A stretch of DNA of 10,545 nucleotides from NCBI GenBank assembly GCA_031404015.1, contig JANNGT010000320.1, positions 1 to 10,545 of the forward strand. Direction: 5' to 3'. Source of the stretch: RPQJ01 sp031404015. Lineage in GTDB: Bacteria > Pseudomonadota > Gammaproteobacteria > Steroidobacterales > Steroidobacteraceae. This document shows, piece after piece, positions 1 to 6,926 of the stretch; position 1 is the first letter of the stretch, and every line of letters begins with the position of its first letter. The translations under genes were made by a program, and so were the position numbers. The notes under the pieces are model-generated. The model had not been told where the DNA came from. It was given only the letters and a program-made list of their open reading frames with translations, and made no database searches.

Positions 1-115
1 AAGGAACACTCCAGCGCGCAGCCCGCCTGTGATGACACGCACAGCGTGCCGCGATAACGGCGTCCTGTTGCCCCGGCTTTTTTCCTGCTGCGTTTCGTCG
101 TCCGTCGGCCTGAAC

Positions 116-877
116 TCATCCCGCTGTCGCCCTCTGCTTGACCTTGCGCGTCCCCGCCGCGAACCCGAACGGGTCGGGAGCGCCCGCGAACAATTTTGTC
201 ATGGCCCCATGCTCGCGCGCACGCACGGTGGCAAGGAACTCATCCGCCCCTTTCATGGCCTCGAATGCGTCGAGGCCGCGCTCCAGGAACTCCTGCAACA
301 GGCCGAAGCCCGCAGCGTGGGCCGGGCTGCGAGCCAGCTTGACCAGCGCGCGCACCATCGGCTTGCGCACGATCCTGTCCAGATAATCGCCGATTTCGCT
401 GGTCAATACGATCTGTCGTGCGCGGTCAGCACGCCGGCCGGCGGCGCGGTATGCCTGCGCATAACGTTCGACCGTGATCGCGCCTTCGGGCAGCGCGCGC
501 GCGACGTCGGCGTCGAGCTTCTGTGACAGCGTCTCGAGCTCCACGGCGAGGCAGAGCGACTCCAGGCCTTCCCTGGGCAGCAAGCGCTCCATCGCTCGCT
601 GCACCTTGATCATGTCGGTGTCGCGCCGGCGCACATCGCCGCCATAAAGTTCGTTGAAGAAAAATTCCACGGCAAGCCGGTAGCGTGGGTTGGCGTGCAA
701 GTCCGCGTGCGATCGCAGCAACCGCTTCGATTGCCATTTCTGCAGGCGGCCCAGTTGGCGCGCCAGTCGCGGATCTGACGCAAACACGTCCCGCATCGAC
801 TTGTTCTGCTCCAGCAACCGGCCGAGGGTGCCGCGTTTCTCGGGCGGCGCGCCAATTTCGACTCCGAGCAGCTTCAA
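116..877 (-). CDS. FFLEELY motif protein of unknown function
   Basis: A 253-residue soluble-looking protein with no signal peptide or membrane segment. It is rich in Arg, Leu and Ala and probably mostly helical. Residues 72-78 read FFFNELY, followed by GG, matching the signature of the family named 'FFLEELY motif protein' (known as conserved, function unknown). The only usable start is TTG at 877; reading upstream in frame meets a stop inside the lipase gene without an ATG or GTG. No Shine-Dalgarno is seen, and the start lies 4 bases after the stop of the patatin gene, so translation is probably coupled to it. It is the last gene of a phasin-lipase-FFLEELY operon, which suggests (inference only) a role linked to lipid turnover or granules. 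The family assignment is fairly secure and the function is not known. Confidence 0.85.
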   Translation of the reverse strand: MKLLGVEIGAPPEKRGTLGRLLEQNKSMRDVFASDPRLARQLGRLQKWQSKRLLRSHADLHANPRYRLAVEFFFNELYGGDVRRRDTDMIKVQRAMERLLPREGLESLCLAVELETLSQKLDADVARALPEGAITVERYAQAYRAAGRRADRARQIVLTSEIGDYLDRIVRKPMVRALVKLARSPAHAAGFGLLQEFLERGLDAFEAMKGADEFLATVRAREHGAMTKLFAGAPDPFGFAAGTRKVKQRATAG

Positions 878-881
878 GGCG

Positions 882-2123
882 TCAGGCCCGTCCGCCGGCC
901 AGCGCGTGCTCGAGATCGTCGAGCGTGCGATGCAGGGCGCCAGTCACCGGCTGTTGGCGCAACTTGCGCTGTTGCACCGCCTGCAGGAACGTACGCCGCG
1001 GGTCCTCGAGCACGTCGAGCTGCAAGGTGATGCCGTGCCGACGCAGCATGGGTTGCAGGTTATCCGCCTGGCGCAGCAGGTCGCCGCGCGTGCGCTGATA
1101 GGCATGCTCCGCCAGCCGCCGACGGTCCGCATAGCGGAAGACGTTCGGGAAGAACAGGCGTTCGTCACCGCGGTCTGGTTCGAACAGGATCACATCCGCG
1201 TGCGGATAACGCTGCTTGTATCCTTTCATGCCCGCCTGCATGCGCGACTGGATCAGCGCGCGGAATGTCTGGCTCAGCACCTGTGGCAGTCCGCCGCGGG
1301 TGAGGTCGTGCTCCTCTGGCGGATAGCCGTCTGCGCCTCGCGGTGCGCTTGACGCATCGAATGCCACGAGTGGGTTGACGCAGATCACGAAGTCGGCGCC
1401 GGCTTCGAGCAGCACCGATGCGTTCATCGTGCGCAGCAACGCGCCGTCGGCATAGACGTGGCCGTCGATGGCGACGGGCGGGTAGAGGCCCGGCAATGCA
1501 CTGCTGGCCTGGATCGCACGCGAGATCGGCACGTGGTCGAGCCCGGGCTCGCCAAACCTCACCGAATGTCCTGTGTTCAGCTCGGTCGCCACGACGTACA
1601 GCCGCGGACGCAGCTCACGGAAGTCGTTGGTGCGACCGTTGGTCGAAAACACGTGCGCCATGACGCGCTCCAGCGGACGACTGTCGCAGACACCCGTGGG
1701 CAGCAAGCGTCCCAGCGGATCGATCACTTCCGCCCAGTCCTTGCCGGGGTCACGCAGGTAGTCGCCGGCAATCTCCGCGAACAGGCGGGGCGCGCTGGCC
1801 AGTCGCTGCGCGTATTCGCGAAACGCCGGCGTCAGGAACAAGGCGGGCGAAAACTGCATCTCGCTCGACGCGTTGTGGACGAACACGAGCCCCATGTCGG
1901 CGGTGTCGAAACCGTTGGCGAGACCCGCAGCGATCATCGCTCCGGAACTCACGCCGACGTACATCTCGAGGTTTGTCAGGCGAAAGTCTGCAAATGCTTC
2001 TTCGATCGCGTGCAGGCAGCCGATTTCGTAAAAAGCTCCGAGCGGACCCCCGCCCGCGAGCGCGAGCCCGAAGCGGCCATGGCTTTCGCGTTTGCGTCCT
2101 GTTGCCGGTTGCAGGTCGAGCAT
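882..2123 (-). CDS. Patatin-like phospholipase/lipase
   Basis: A 413-residue serine lipid acyl hydrolase of the patatin family, which cleaves acyl ester bonds of phospholipids or neutral lipids with a Ser-Asp dyad. The N-terminal domain has the oxyanion-hole motif GGGPLG (residues 24-29), the nucleophile elbow GVSSG with Ser59, and the DGA motif with catalytic Asp226. All three family landmarks are intact and in order. Residues after about 290 form a basic, Arg/Gln-rich tail typical of long proteobacterial patatins. There is no signal peptide, so a cytoplasmic or membrane-peripheral location is likely. ATG at 2123 is preceded by a GAGAGG ribosome site about 8 bases upstream. It lies 50 bases after the phasin gene and 4 bases before the FFLEELY gene, in one minus-strand operon. 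Next to a wax ester synthase it may mobilise stored lipid (inference); substrate preference cannot be read from the sequence. Confidence 0.93.
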   Translation of the reverse strand: MLDLQPATGRKRESHGRFGLALAGGGPLGAFYEIGCLHAIEEAFADFRLTNLEMYVGVSSGAMIAAGLANGFDTADMGLVFVHNASSEMQFSPALFLTPAFREYAQRLASAPRLFAEIAGDYLRDPGKDWAEVIDPLGRLLPTGVCDSRPLERVMAHVFSTNGRTNDFRELRPRLYVVATELNTGHSVRFGEPGLDHVPISRAIQASSALPGLYPPVAIDGHVYADGALLRTMNASVLLEAGADFVICVNPLVAFDASSAPRGADGYPPEEHDLTRGGLPQVLSQTFRALIQSRMQAGMKGYKQRYPHADVILFEPDRGDERLFFPNVFRYADRRRLAEHAYQRTRGDLLRQADNLQPMLRRHGITLQLDVLEDPRRTFLQAVQQRKLRQQPVTGALHRTLDDLEHALAGGRA

Positions 2124-2173
2124 GTGCCGTACCTCTCTGCGTGGCTGGACGTGTGCAGCGTGGCGGCTGTCGA

Positions 2174-2728
2174 TCAGCCCTGCGGCCGCCGGCGCTTCGC
2201 CGCCTTGCGCCGCGGCGCCGCCACCTTGCGCTGCGCGGCCTTTTGTCTTGCCGGCGCACGCTTCGGCTGGTTGAGTACCACAACCGTGTCGTTCAACTCG
2301 GCAACCCGCCGCGACAGATCGCGGATCTCGTCCGCCGTCGGCACGCCGAGCTGGCTCATTGCGCGCTGCACACGCGACTGGAACAACGCTTCGAGGCTGT
2401 CCCAGGTTTCCTGCGCCTGCTCGCGCGCATCACCGACGCGTGACTGCAGGGTTTCCTGCGCAGTCTCGAACACGTCGCGCACGCGCCGCTGTGCTGTCGT
2501 GCCCGTCTGGCCCAGCACCTTCATCCCCTCGAGCATTGCGTCCTGGAAGGCTGCAGGGCCTTCCTTCTGCGCGCGCGCAAACGCCCCCATGCCGGCGAGC
2601 AGCACCTGCTGCAATCCCTGCCTGAGCTGTTCCTGCGCGGCACGGGCGCCCGCCGCCGCGTCCACGCCCGGTTTCGTGCGGCGGCCGGAGGACGACCCAG
2701 CGGTCTTGCGGGAGCGAGTGGTGGCCAT
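2174..2728 (-). CDS. Phasin family (PhaI/PhaF-like) granule-associated protein
   Basis: A 184-residue protein resembling the polyhydroxyalkanoate granule-associated phasins of the PhaI/PhaF type. After a basic N-terminus (about 1-20) comes a long amphipathic helix region rich in Ala, Gln and Glu (about 25-125). Next is the family-typical stretch SQLGVPTADEIRDLSRRVAEL (about 125-145), then a Lys/Arg/Ala-rich tail from about 154 to the end. That tail recalls the histone-H1-like DNA-binding tail of PhaF, though shorter. The start chosen is ATG at 2728 because AGGAG stands 7 bases before it; the longer reading to 2965 would overlap the acyltransferase gene. It heads the phasin-lipase-FFLEELY operon and has its own promoter. 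No PHA synthase is in the window, so it may coat wax ester or triacylglycerol inclusions instead (inference). Confidence 0.85.
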   Translation of the reverse strand: MATTRSRKTAGSSSGRRTKPGVDAAAGARAAQEQLRQGLQQVLLAGMGAFARAQKEGPAAFQDAMLEGMKVLGQTGTTAQRRVRDVFETAQETLQSRVGDAREQAQETWDSLEALFQSRVQRAMSQLGVPTADEIRDLSRRVAELNDTVVVLNQPKRAPARQKAAQRKVAAPRRKAAKRRRPQG

Positions 2729-2780
2729 GGCGGATCTCCTGGGGCCAACGTACGGCGGCCCATAACTGAATTGTGCGCGA

Positions 2781-2808
2781 ATCCTAGGCTCTTGCTGCAG
2801 TGTGTCAA
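2781..2808 (-). promoter_or_regulatory. Sigma70-type promoter of the phasin-lipase operon
   Basis: On the minus strand a perfect -35 TTGACA (2808-2803) is followed after 16 bases by TAGGAT (2786-2781). Transcription would begin near 2774, giving a leader of about 46 bases before the phasin ATG at 2728. The -35 box begins only 9 bases after the acyltransferase stop codon, so the operon can be expressed independently of that gene. No clear terminator separates the two, so read-through is also possible. Confidence 0.65.
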
Positions 2809-2816
2809 TCCGTAGG

Positions 2817-4325
2817 CTAGGTATATCCCACGGGGGCGCGAGCGCGGGTTTTGCGGGGCCGGGCCTTCCTGACCGGCCGCGTGCCCAGGGCACCGATCGT
2901 CGTGGCCAGCAACAGTCGCTCGAACTCTGACGCCATCCGGTCGGTGACGTGCCTCGGCTCTGCAATGCAGGCGCGATCGGCGATCAGGCCGTAGCAGACC
3001 TTGCCCGCATACGACAGCACGCTGGCCCCGACGCCGATGGAGCCGCTCTGTGGCACCCAGAAATGCATCTCGGCGATGCGCTGGCCGCAGAGATACAACG
3101 GCGCCTGCGGTCCGGGCACGTTCGACGCGACGAGCGAGCCCTTGCGGCTGAACAGCTCGATTGCCGGCGCCTGCACCACGTTGGGCATCAGCCCGAGCAA
3201 GCCCAGCATGGCCAGCGTCAGCGTGGGCTGCTGGGAGCTTTTGAGATGTCGCAGCGTGTCGTGCATCGCGTAGGCGCGCTGCAGGGGATTCGCGACTCCC
3301 AGGGGCATGTCGACGAACATCAGCCCGAACTTGTTGCCGAGCGTGGGCGCCTCTGCCGGATCGCGCAGGTTTACCGGGACCGACGCCCGCAGCGTTACGT
3401 CGCGCGTGTCGAACCCATGGTGTTCGCGGAGGTAGGCCCCCAGCGCACCCGCAAACGTGGCCATGAGCACGTCGTTGACCGTGCAGCCGAGCGTGCGGCC
3501 CACCAGCTTGACCTCCTCCAGAACGAGCGGCTGCGACCAGGCCACCCTTTTCTGCCCGCTGAGCGCACTGCGCAGCGGCGAGGGCGGATCGTCGGGCAGC
3601 GCCAGCACGTTGGCCAGCTCGCCGGCCATGCCCGTTGCCTGCGACGCGACCGCGGCTGCGAGGCCGGGGTGCAATAACTTCTGCACGACGCTTTCGAACA
3701 GGCGTGCGCCATCGGCCAGCGCGCTTTCGGCGCTGTTTCCCGCAGGCCGGGACGATTGCGGTTCGCCGGAAGCCGCGGCCAGCGCCGGCCCGGCATCCTG
3801 TTGCGTGAGCGATAACAGCACGCGGACCAGCGTGATGCCATCCGCATAGCAATGATGCAGCCGCAGGACCCAGGCGCTGCCGCCGCCGTAGTTCGCAATA
3901 AAATGCATCTGCCAGAGCGGCCGCGAGGGATCGAGCCGCTGGCTGGCCAGTTCACCCGCCAGTGCCTGCAAGGCATCCGGCCCGCCGGCGCCGGGCAACG
4001 CGGTCAGGATGAGGTGCTGGTCGAGGTCAAAGTGTTCGTCTTCGATCCAGGACGCCCCCAGGGCATCGGACTCGACACGCTGGCGGAAGCGCGGAAAGCA
4101 CAGCAATCGGGTTTCCAGGACCCGCCGCAGCGCGTCCGGCGGCACCGGCGTCGCCGTCGCCATCACGCTGACGATCATCATCGCGTTGGCCGGGCCGTCC
4201 ATGCGCAGCCACGCCGTGTCGACGGCCGACATGCGTTCACGGCGGCCGCTCGCTGTCGTCACCCGCTTCGTGGTTTGTGCCAATGCGCCCCCAAAGGCGT
4301 GCCACGTTGGCAGGCCCGCTGCCAT
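2817..4325 (-). CDS. Wax ester synthase/diacylglycerol acyltransferase (WS/DGAT)
   Basis: About 502 residues. A bifunctional O-acyltransferase family that transfers an acyl group from acyl-CoA to a fatty alcohol (wax ester) or diacylglycerol (triacylglycerol), acting at the inner membrane and lipid inclusions. Family landmarks appear in order: the N-terminal RERMSAVDTAWLRMDGP block, PSRPLW, the active-site HHxxxDG as HHCYADG (about residues 157-163), the NDVLMA block in the middle, and SNVPGP near the C-terminus. The C-terminus ends in a basic Lys/Arg tail. The start is uncertain: ATG 4325, TTG 4334, GTG near 4262 and ATG 4232 are all in frame, and none has a strong ribosome site. The conserved RER before MSAVD argues against 4232. 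It is divergent from the acyl-CoA reductase, whose product, fatty alcohol, is its expected substrate. Confidence 0.93.
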   Translation of the reverse strand: MAAGLPTWHAFGGALAQTTKRVTTASGRRERMSAVDTAWLRMDGPANAMMIVSVMATATPVPPDALRRVLETRLLCFPRFRQRVESDALGASWIEDEHFDLDQHLILTALPGAGGPDALQALAGELASQRLDPSRPLWQMHFIANYGGGSAWVLRLHHCYADGITLVRVLLSLTQQDAGPALAAASGEPQSSRPAGNSAESALADGARLFESVVQKLLHPGLAAAVASQATGMAGELANVLALPDDPPSPLRSALSGQKRVAWSQPLVLEEVKLVGRTLGCTVNDVLMATFAGALGAYLREHHGFDTRDVTLRASVPVNLRDPAEAPTLGNKFGLMFVDMPLGVANPLQRAYAMHDTLRHLKSSQQPTLTLAMLGLLGLMPNVVQAPAIELFSRKGSLVASNVPGPQAPLYLCGQRIAEMHFWVPQSGSIGVGASVLSYAGKVCYGLIADRACIAEPRHVTDRMASEFERLLLATTIGALGTRPVRKARPRKTRARAPVGYT

Positions 4326-4351
4326 CTTAGCCAATGACGGGCCCTGCCACG

Positions 4352-4380
4352 TTGACCTGCGTACGTGCGATCCCTAAGGT
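4352..4380 (+). promoter_or_regulatory. Sigma70-type promoter of the acyl-CoA reductase gene
   Basis: TTGACC (4352-4357), a 17-base spacer and TAAGGT (4375-4380) form a good -35/-10 pair. Transcription would start near 4387, about 20 bases before the ATG at 4407. A strong AGGGGG ribosome site at 4395-4400 follows. The spacer holds the imperfect palindromic stretch TGCGTACGTGCG, a possible operator position, though no known regulator site is recognised. The promoter sits in the roughly 80-base divergent gap shared with the acyltransferase gene, so the two may be co-regulated. Confidence 0.6.
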
Positions 4381-4406
4381 AGACCAACAGTATCAGGGGG
4401 CCTCAG

Positions 4407-6404
4407 ATGACTTACTTCGTGACCGGCGCGACCGGCTTCATTGGTCGCTATCTCGTCCAATCACTGCTGCAGCAGGGCAAGGGCACGATTTACGTGCTGG
4501 TCCGGACGAAGTCGATCGGCAAGCTCGACGAACTGCGCGAATTCTGGGGCAAGGATAGTCTCAAGCGCGTGGTGCCGGTCAAGGGCGACCTCGGCCTGCC
4601 GAAGCTCGGTGTGGCGAAAGCCGATCTCACGAAGCTCAAGGGGAAGGTGAAGCACTTCTATCACCTGGGCGCGGTGTACGACCTCGAGGCCAGCGCCGAG
4701 GCGATGGAGAAGGCAAACATCACCGGCACGAAGGGCGCGCTCGATTTCGCCGAAGCCGTCAATGCCGGTTGCTTCCATCTCGTGAGCTCGATTGCGGCGG
4801 CGGGCTTGTACCGCGGCACGTTCTCCGAGGACATGTTCGAGGAAGCGGAAGAACTCGACCATCCTTACCATCGCACCAAGCACGACTCCGAGGCGATGGT
4901 GCGCGCCAACGGCCGTATCCCGTTCCGCGTCTACCGTCCCGGCATGGTGCTGGGGCACTCGCAGACGGGCTTCATCGACAAGATCGACGGCCCTTACTAT
5001 TTCTTCAAGGCGCTGCAGAAACTGCGCGAATCCTGGCCACGCTGGATTCCGCTCGTGGGCATCGAAGGCGGTTACGTCAACGTCGTGCCGGTCGATTTCG
5101 TGGTCGATGCGCTCGTGCACCTGTCGCACCAGCCCAAGCTCGACGGCCGCTGCTTCCACCTTACGGACCCGAAGCCGCGTCGCGTCGGCGAAATGCTCAA
5201 CGTGTTCGCGCGCGCAGCACACGCACCGGAAATGGCGTTCCGCCTTGATCCCAAGGTATTCGCGATGGTGCCCGAGCCGGTGACGCAAACCCTCGAGCGC
5301 AGCAAGCCAATCCAGAACGTGTTCAACCAGCTGCTGCGCGACCTGCAGGTGCCCCGCTCGGTGCTGCAGTTCGTCAACTACCCGACCCGCTTCGATGCGA
5401 CCGCAACGCAGAAGCTGCTCGACAAGGCCAAGATCCGCGTGCCTGCGCTCGAGGACTACGCCTGGCGGCTGTGGGATTACTGGGAGCGTCACCTCGATCC
5501 GGACCTGTCCATCGACCGCAGTCTCAAGGGCGCGGTGAAAGGCAAGGTGGTGCTGATCACGGGCGGCTCGTCGGGTATCGGCGAGGCGGCCGCGATCCGC
5601 GTCGCGGAAGCGGGCGGTAAGGTGGTCGTGATCGCGCGCGACGAGGAGAAGCTGGCCGACGTGCGCAAGAAGATCACCGATGCCGGTGGCTTCGTCAAAA
5701 CGTACTCGTGTGACATCACCGACTACGCAGCGAACGACAAGCTGGCGAAGGACGTGCTCAAGGAATTCGGCCATGTCGACGTCCTGATCAACAACGCGGG
5801 CCGCTCGATCCGCCGCTCGCTCGCGTTGTCGTACGACCGCTTCCACGACTTCGAACGCACGATGCAGCTCAACTATTTCGCGTGCGTGCGGCTCACGATG
5901 AACCTGCTGCCGTCGATGACCGCGCGCAAGGACGGTCACGTCATCAACGTGTCGTCGATCGGCGTGCTGACCAACGCGCCGCGCTTTTCGGCGTATGTCG
6001 CATCGAAGGCCGCGCTCGAATCGTTCGCGCGCTGCGCGGCGTCGGAATTCCACGATGAGAACGTGCACTTCACGATCATCAACATGCCGCTCGTGCGCAC
6101 GCCGATGATCGCGCCGACCAAGCTCTACGAGGACATGCCCACGGTGATCTCGCCCGAGGAAGCCGCCGACATGATCGCGGACGCGATCATCCGCAAGCCG
6201 CAACGCATTGCGACGAAACTCGGCGTGATCTCCGAGATCATGCACCTCGTGATGCCGAAGATGTCCGAGGTGGTGATGAACTCGGCGTACCGGATGTTCC
6301 CGGACTCCGCCGCCGCCCAGGGCAAGCGCGAAGGCGAGGAGCAACGGCCTGCCACACGTGAAGCGATGGTGTTCGCGTCCCTGATGCGCGGCATTCATTG
6401 GTAA
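4407..6404 (+). CDS. Two-domain fatty acyl-CoA reductase (SDR-SDR fusion)
   Basis: A 665-residue fusion of two Rossmann-fold reductase domains, with the architecture and length of the bacterial alcohol-forming fatty acyl-CoA reductases of Marinobacter (about 660 residues) and mycobacterial AcrA1-like proteins. These reduce acyl-CoA with NADPH, via aldehyde, to fatty alcohol. The N-terminal extended-SDR half has GATGFIG at 7-13, Ser127/128, and YHRTK with Tyr154 and Lys158. A linker at about 330-370 leads to a classical SDR half with TGGSSGIG at 385-392, NNAG at 462-465, and the triad Ser517, Tyr530, Lys534 with normal spacing. Both nucleotide sites and both active sites look intact. The start ATG has AGGGGG 6 bases upstream. 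Its divergent neighbour is a wax ester synthase, which supports fatty alcohol production for wax esters. Which half does which step is not decided by the sequence. Confidence 0.92.
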   Translation: MTYFVTGATGFIGRYLVQSLLQQGKGTIYVLVRTKSIGKLDELREFWGKDSLKRVVPVKGDLGLPKLGVAKADLTKLKGKVKHFYHLGAVYDLEASAEAMEKANITGTKGALDFAEAVNAGCFHLVSSIAAAGLYRGTFSEDMFEEAEELDHPYHRTKHDSEAMVRANGRIPFRVYRPGMVLGHSQTGFIDKIDGPYYFFKALQKLRESWPRWIPLVGIEGGYVNVVPVDFVVDALVHLSHQPKLDGRCFHLTDPKPRRVGEMLNVFARAAHAPEMAFRLDPKVFAMVPEPVTQTLERSKPIQNVFNQLLRDLQVPRSVLQFVNYPTRFDATATQKLLDKAKIRVPALEDYAWRLWDYWERHLDPDLSIDRSLKGAVKGKVVLITGGSSGIGEAAAIRVAEAGGKVVVIARDEEKLADVRKKITDAGGFVKTYSCDITDYAANDKLAKDVLKEFGHVDVLINNAGRSIRRSLALSYDRFHDFERTMQLNYFACVRLTMNLLPSMTARKDGHVINVSSIGVLTNAPRFSAYVASKAALESFARCAASEFHDENVHFTIINMPLVRTPMIAPTKLYEDMPTVISPEEAADMIADAIIRKPQRIATKLGVISEIMHLVMPKMSEVVMNSAYRMFPDSAAAQGKREGEEQRPATREAMVFASLMRGIHW

Positions 6405-6441
6405 CAGCCAGCGATTGCGGCTGGACGTTCTGGCTGGCTGT
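6404..6441 (+). terminator. Inverted repeat just after the reductase stop codon
   Basis: ACAGCCAG (6404-6411) and CTGGCTGT (6434-6441) are perfectly complementary, with a smaller CCAG/CTGG hairpin inside. A second perfect hairpin, GCAGG-AAAACA-CCTGC, follows at 6445-6460. Their position directly at the 3' end of the reductase gene suggests mRNA end or stability structures. There is no T-tract, so a standard intrinsic terminator is not shown. Confidence 0.35.
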
Positions 6442-6655
6442 CGTGCAGGAAAACACCTGCGGCCCGCTTGCGCGCAGCGCAGCGCGCAGCCGCGAACCGT
6501 CATGTGACGCGGTCGATGGTCATTCCTGCGAAAAGCAGGCTAAATAGCGCTGTTTGGCGTGCCGGGACTCAGGGACAATCTCGTGCGTGCCTGACAGCCA
6601 GCCCAGCGTCAGGCGCAACGCCGGCCAGAGGGCATGACGTGCCAGGGAAGACGCA
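6405..6655. other. Hairpin-rich intergenic spacer
   Basis: The 251 bases between the reductase and the small membrane protein hold no convincing gene. They contain five perfect inverted repeats. The first arms are 6404-6411 with 6434-6441; the hairpins at 6445-6460 and 6469-6488 (TGCGCGC/GCGCGCA) come next, then 6525-6539 (CCTGC-GAAAA-GCAGG). The last arms are 6589-6595 with 6608-6614 (GCCTGAC/GTCAGGC). The last lies about 40 bases before the next start codon and could fold in its mRNA leader. The spacer could be a set of 3' and 5' mRNA structures or a small RNA; no promoter stands out. Confidence 0.45.
6519..6540 (+). repeat. REP-like palindrome
   Basis: GTCATTCCTGCGAAAAGCAGG has the form of the dispersed GTCATTCCCGCGAAAGCGGG palindromes common between genes in many beta- and gammaproteobacteria, in a diverged version with a GAAAA loop. 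Only one copy is visible in the window, so its repeated nature is inferred from similarity. Confidence 0.3.
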
Positions 6656-6886
6656 ATGAAGTTCGCCACGATCATCTTGTTGCTGTTTGCGGGACTGCTC
6701 GTCGGCGCGTTGCTGCGCAGGAGGGCCGCCGCGCGCGAGGCTGAGGCCGACGCACTGGCCCGTGCCCGCTCGTCCCGTCGACCGCACGTGCTTGCCGTGT
6801 CGAACAACCTGAAGGGCGTCACAGCTTCGCAAACCATCGCGCCGCTCAAGCCGCGATCCGACGACGACTACGTCGACGACCGCTGA
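6656..6886 (+). CDS. Small single-pass membrane protein, unknown function
   Basis: A 76-residue protein. Residues 3-20 are a hydrophobic helix (FATIILLLFAGLLVGALL), followed at once by RRR and an Ala/Arg/Glu-rich stretch. By the positive-inside rule this places the C-terminus in the cytoplasm. The tail ends with an acidic SDDDYVDDR. A ribosome site AGGGAAG lies about 5 bases before the ATG, and the sharp change from hydrophobic to polar residues looks like a real protein rather than an antisense shadow. No family is recognised. It stands alone on the plus strand, convergent with the GFA-family gene 40 bases away, and is preceded by a hairpin-forming leader. Confidence 0.65.
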   Translation: MKFATIILLLFAGLLVGALLRRRAAAREAEADALARARSSRRPHVLAVSNNLKGVTASQTIAPLKPRSDDDYVDDR

Positions 6887-6926
6887 TATCCAGCCGCGCG
6901 CGTAAGAAAGCGTATTCCCGGGGCGA

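Noticed and set aside
29..526. 165-residue plus-strand frame at the left end
   Set aside because: It is mostly antisense to the FFLEELY gene, with no motif. The 115 bases left of that gene show only a short GCCG/CGGC hairpin and a plus-strand T-run, too far apart for a clear terminator.
1458..2765. 435-residue plus-strand open frame across the patatin and phasin genes
   Set aside because: It covers parts of two well-supported minus-strand genes and has no recognisable domain or ribosome site.
2521..3852. 443-residue minus-strand frame overlapping the acyltransferase and phasin genes
   Set aside because: It is low-complexity, rich in Arg, Ala and Gly, in the wrong frame relative to the WS/DGAT motifs.
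4461..6503. 680-residue minus-strand open frame antisense to the acyl-CoA reductase
   Set aside because: It is rich in His, Arg, Val and Glu with no family motif, and lies opposite a gene with two complete SDR domains. It is a GC-bias shadow.
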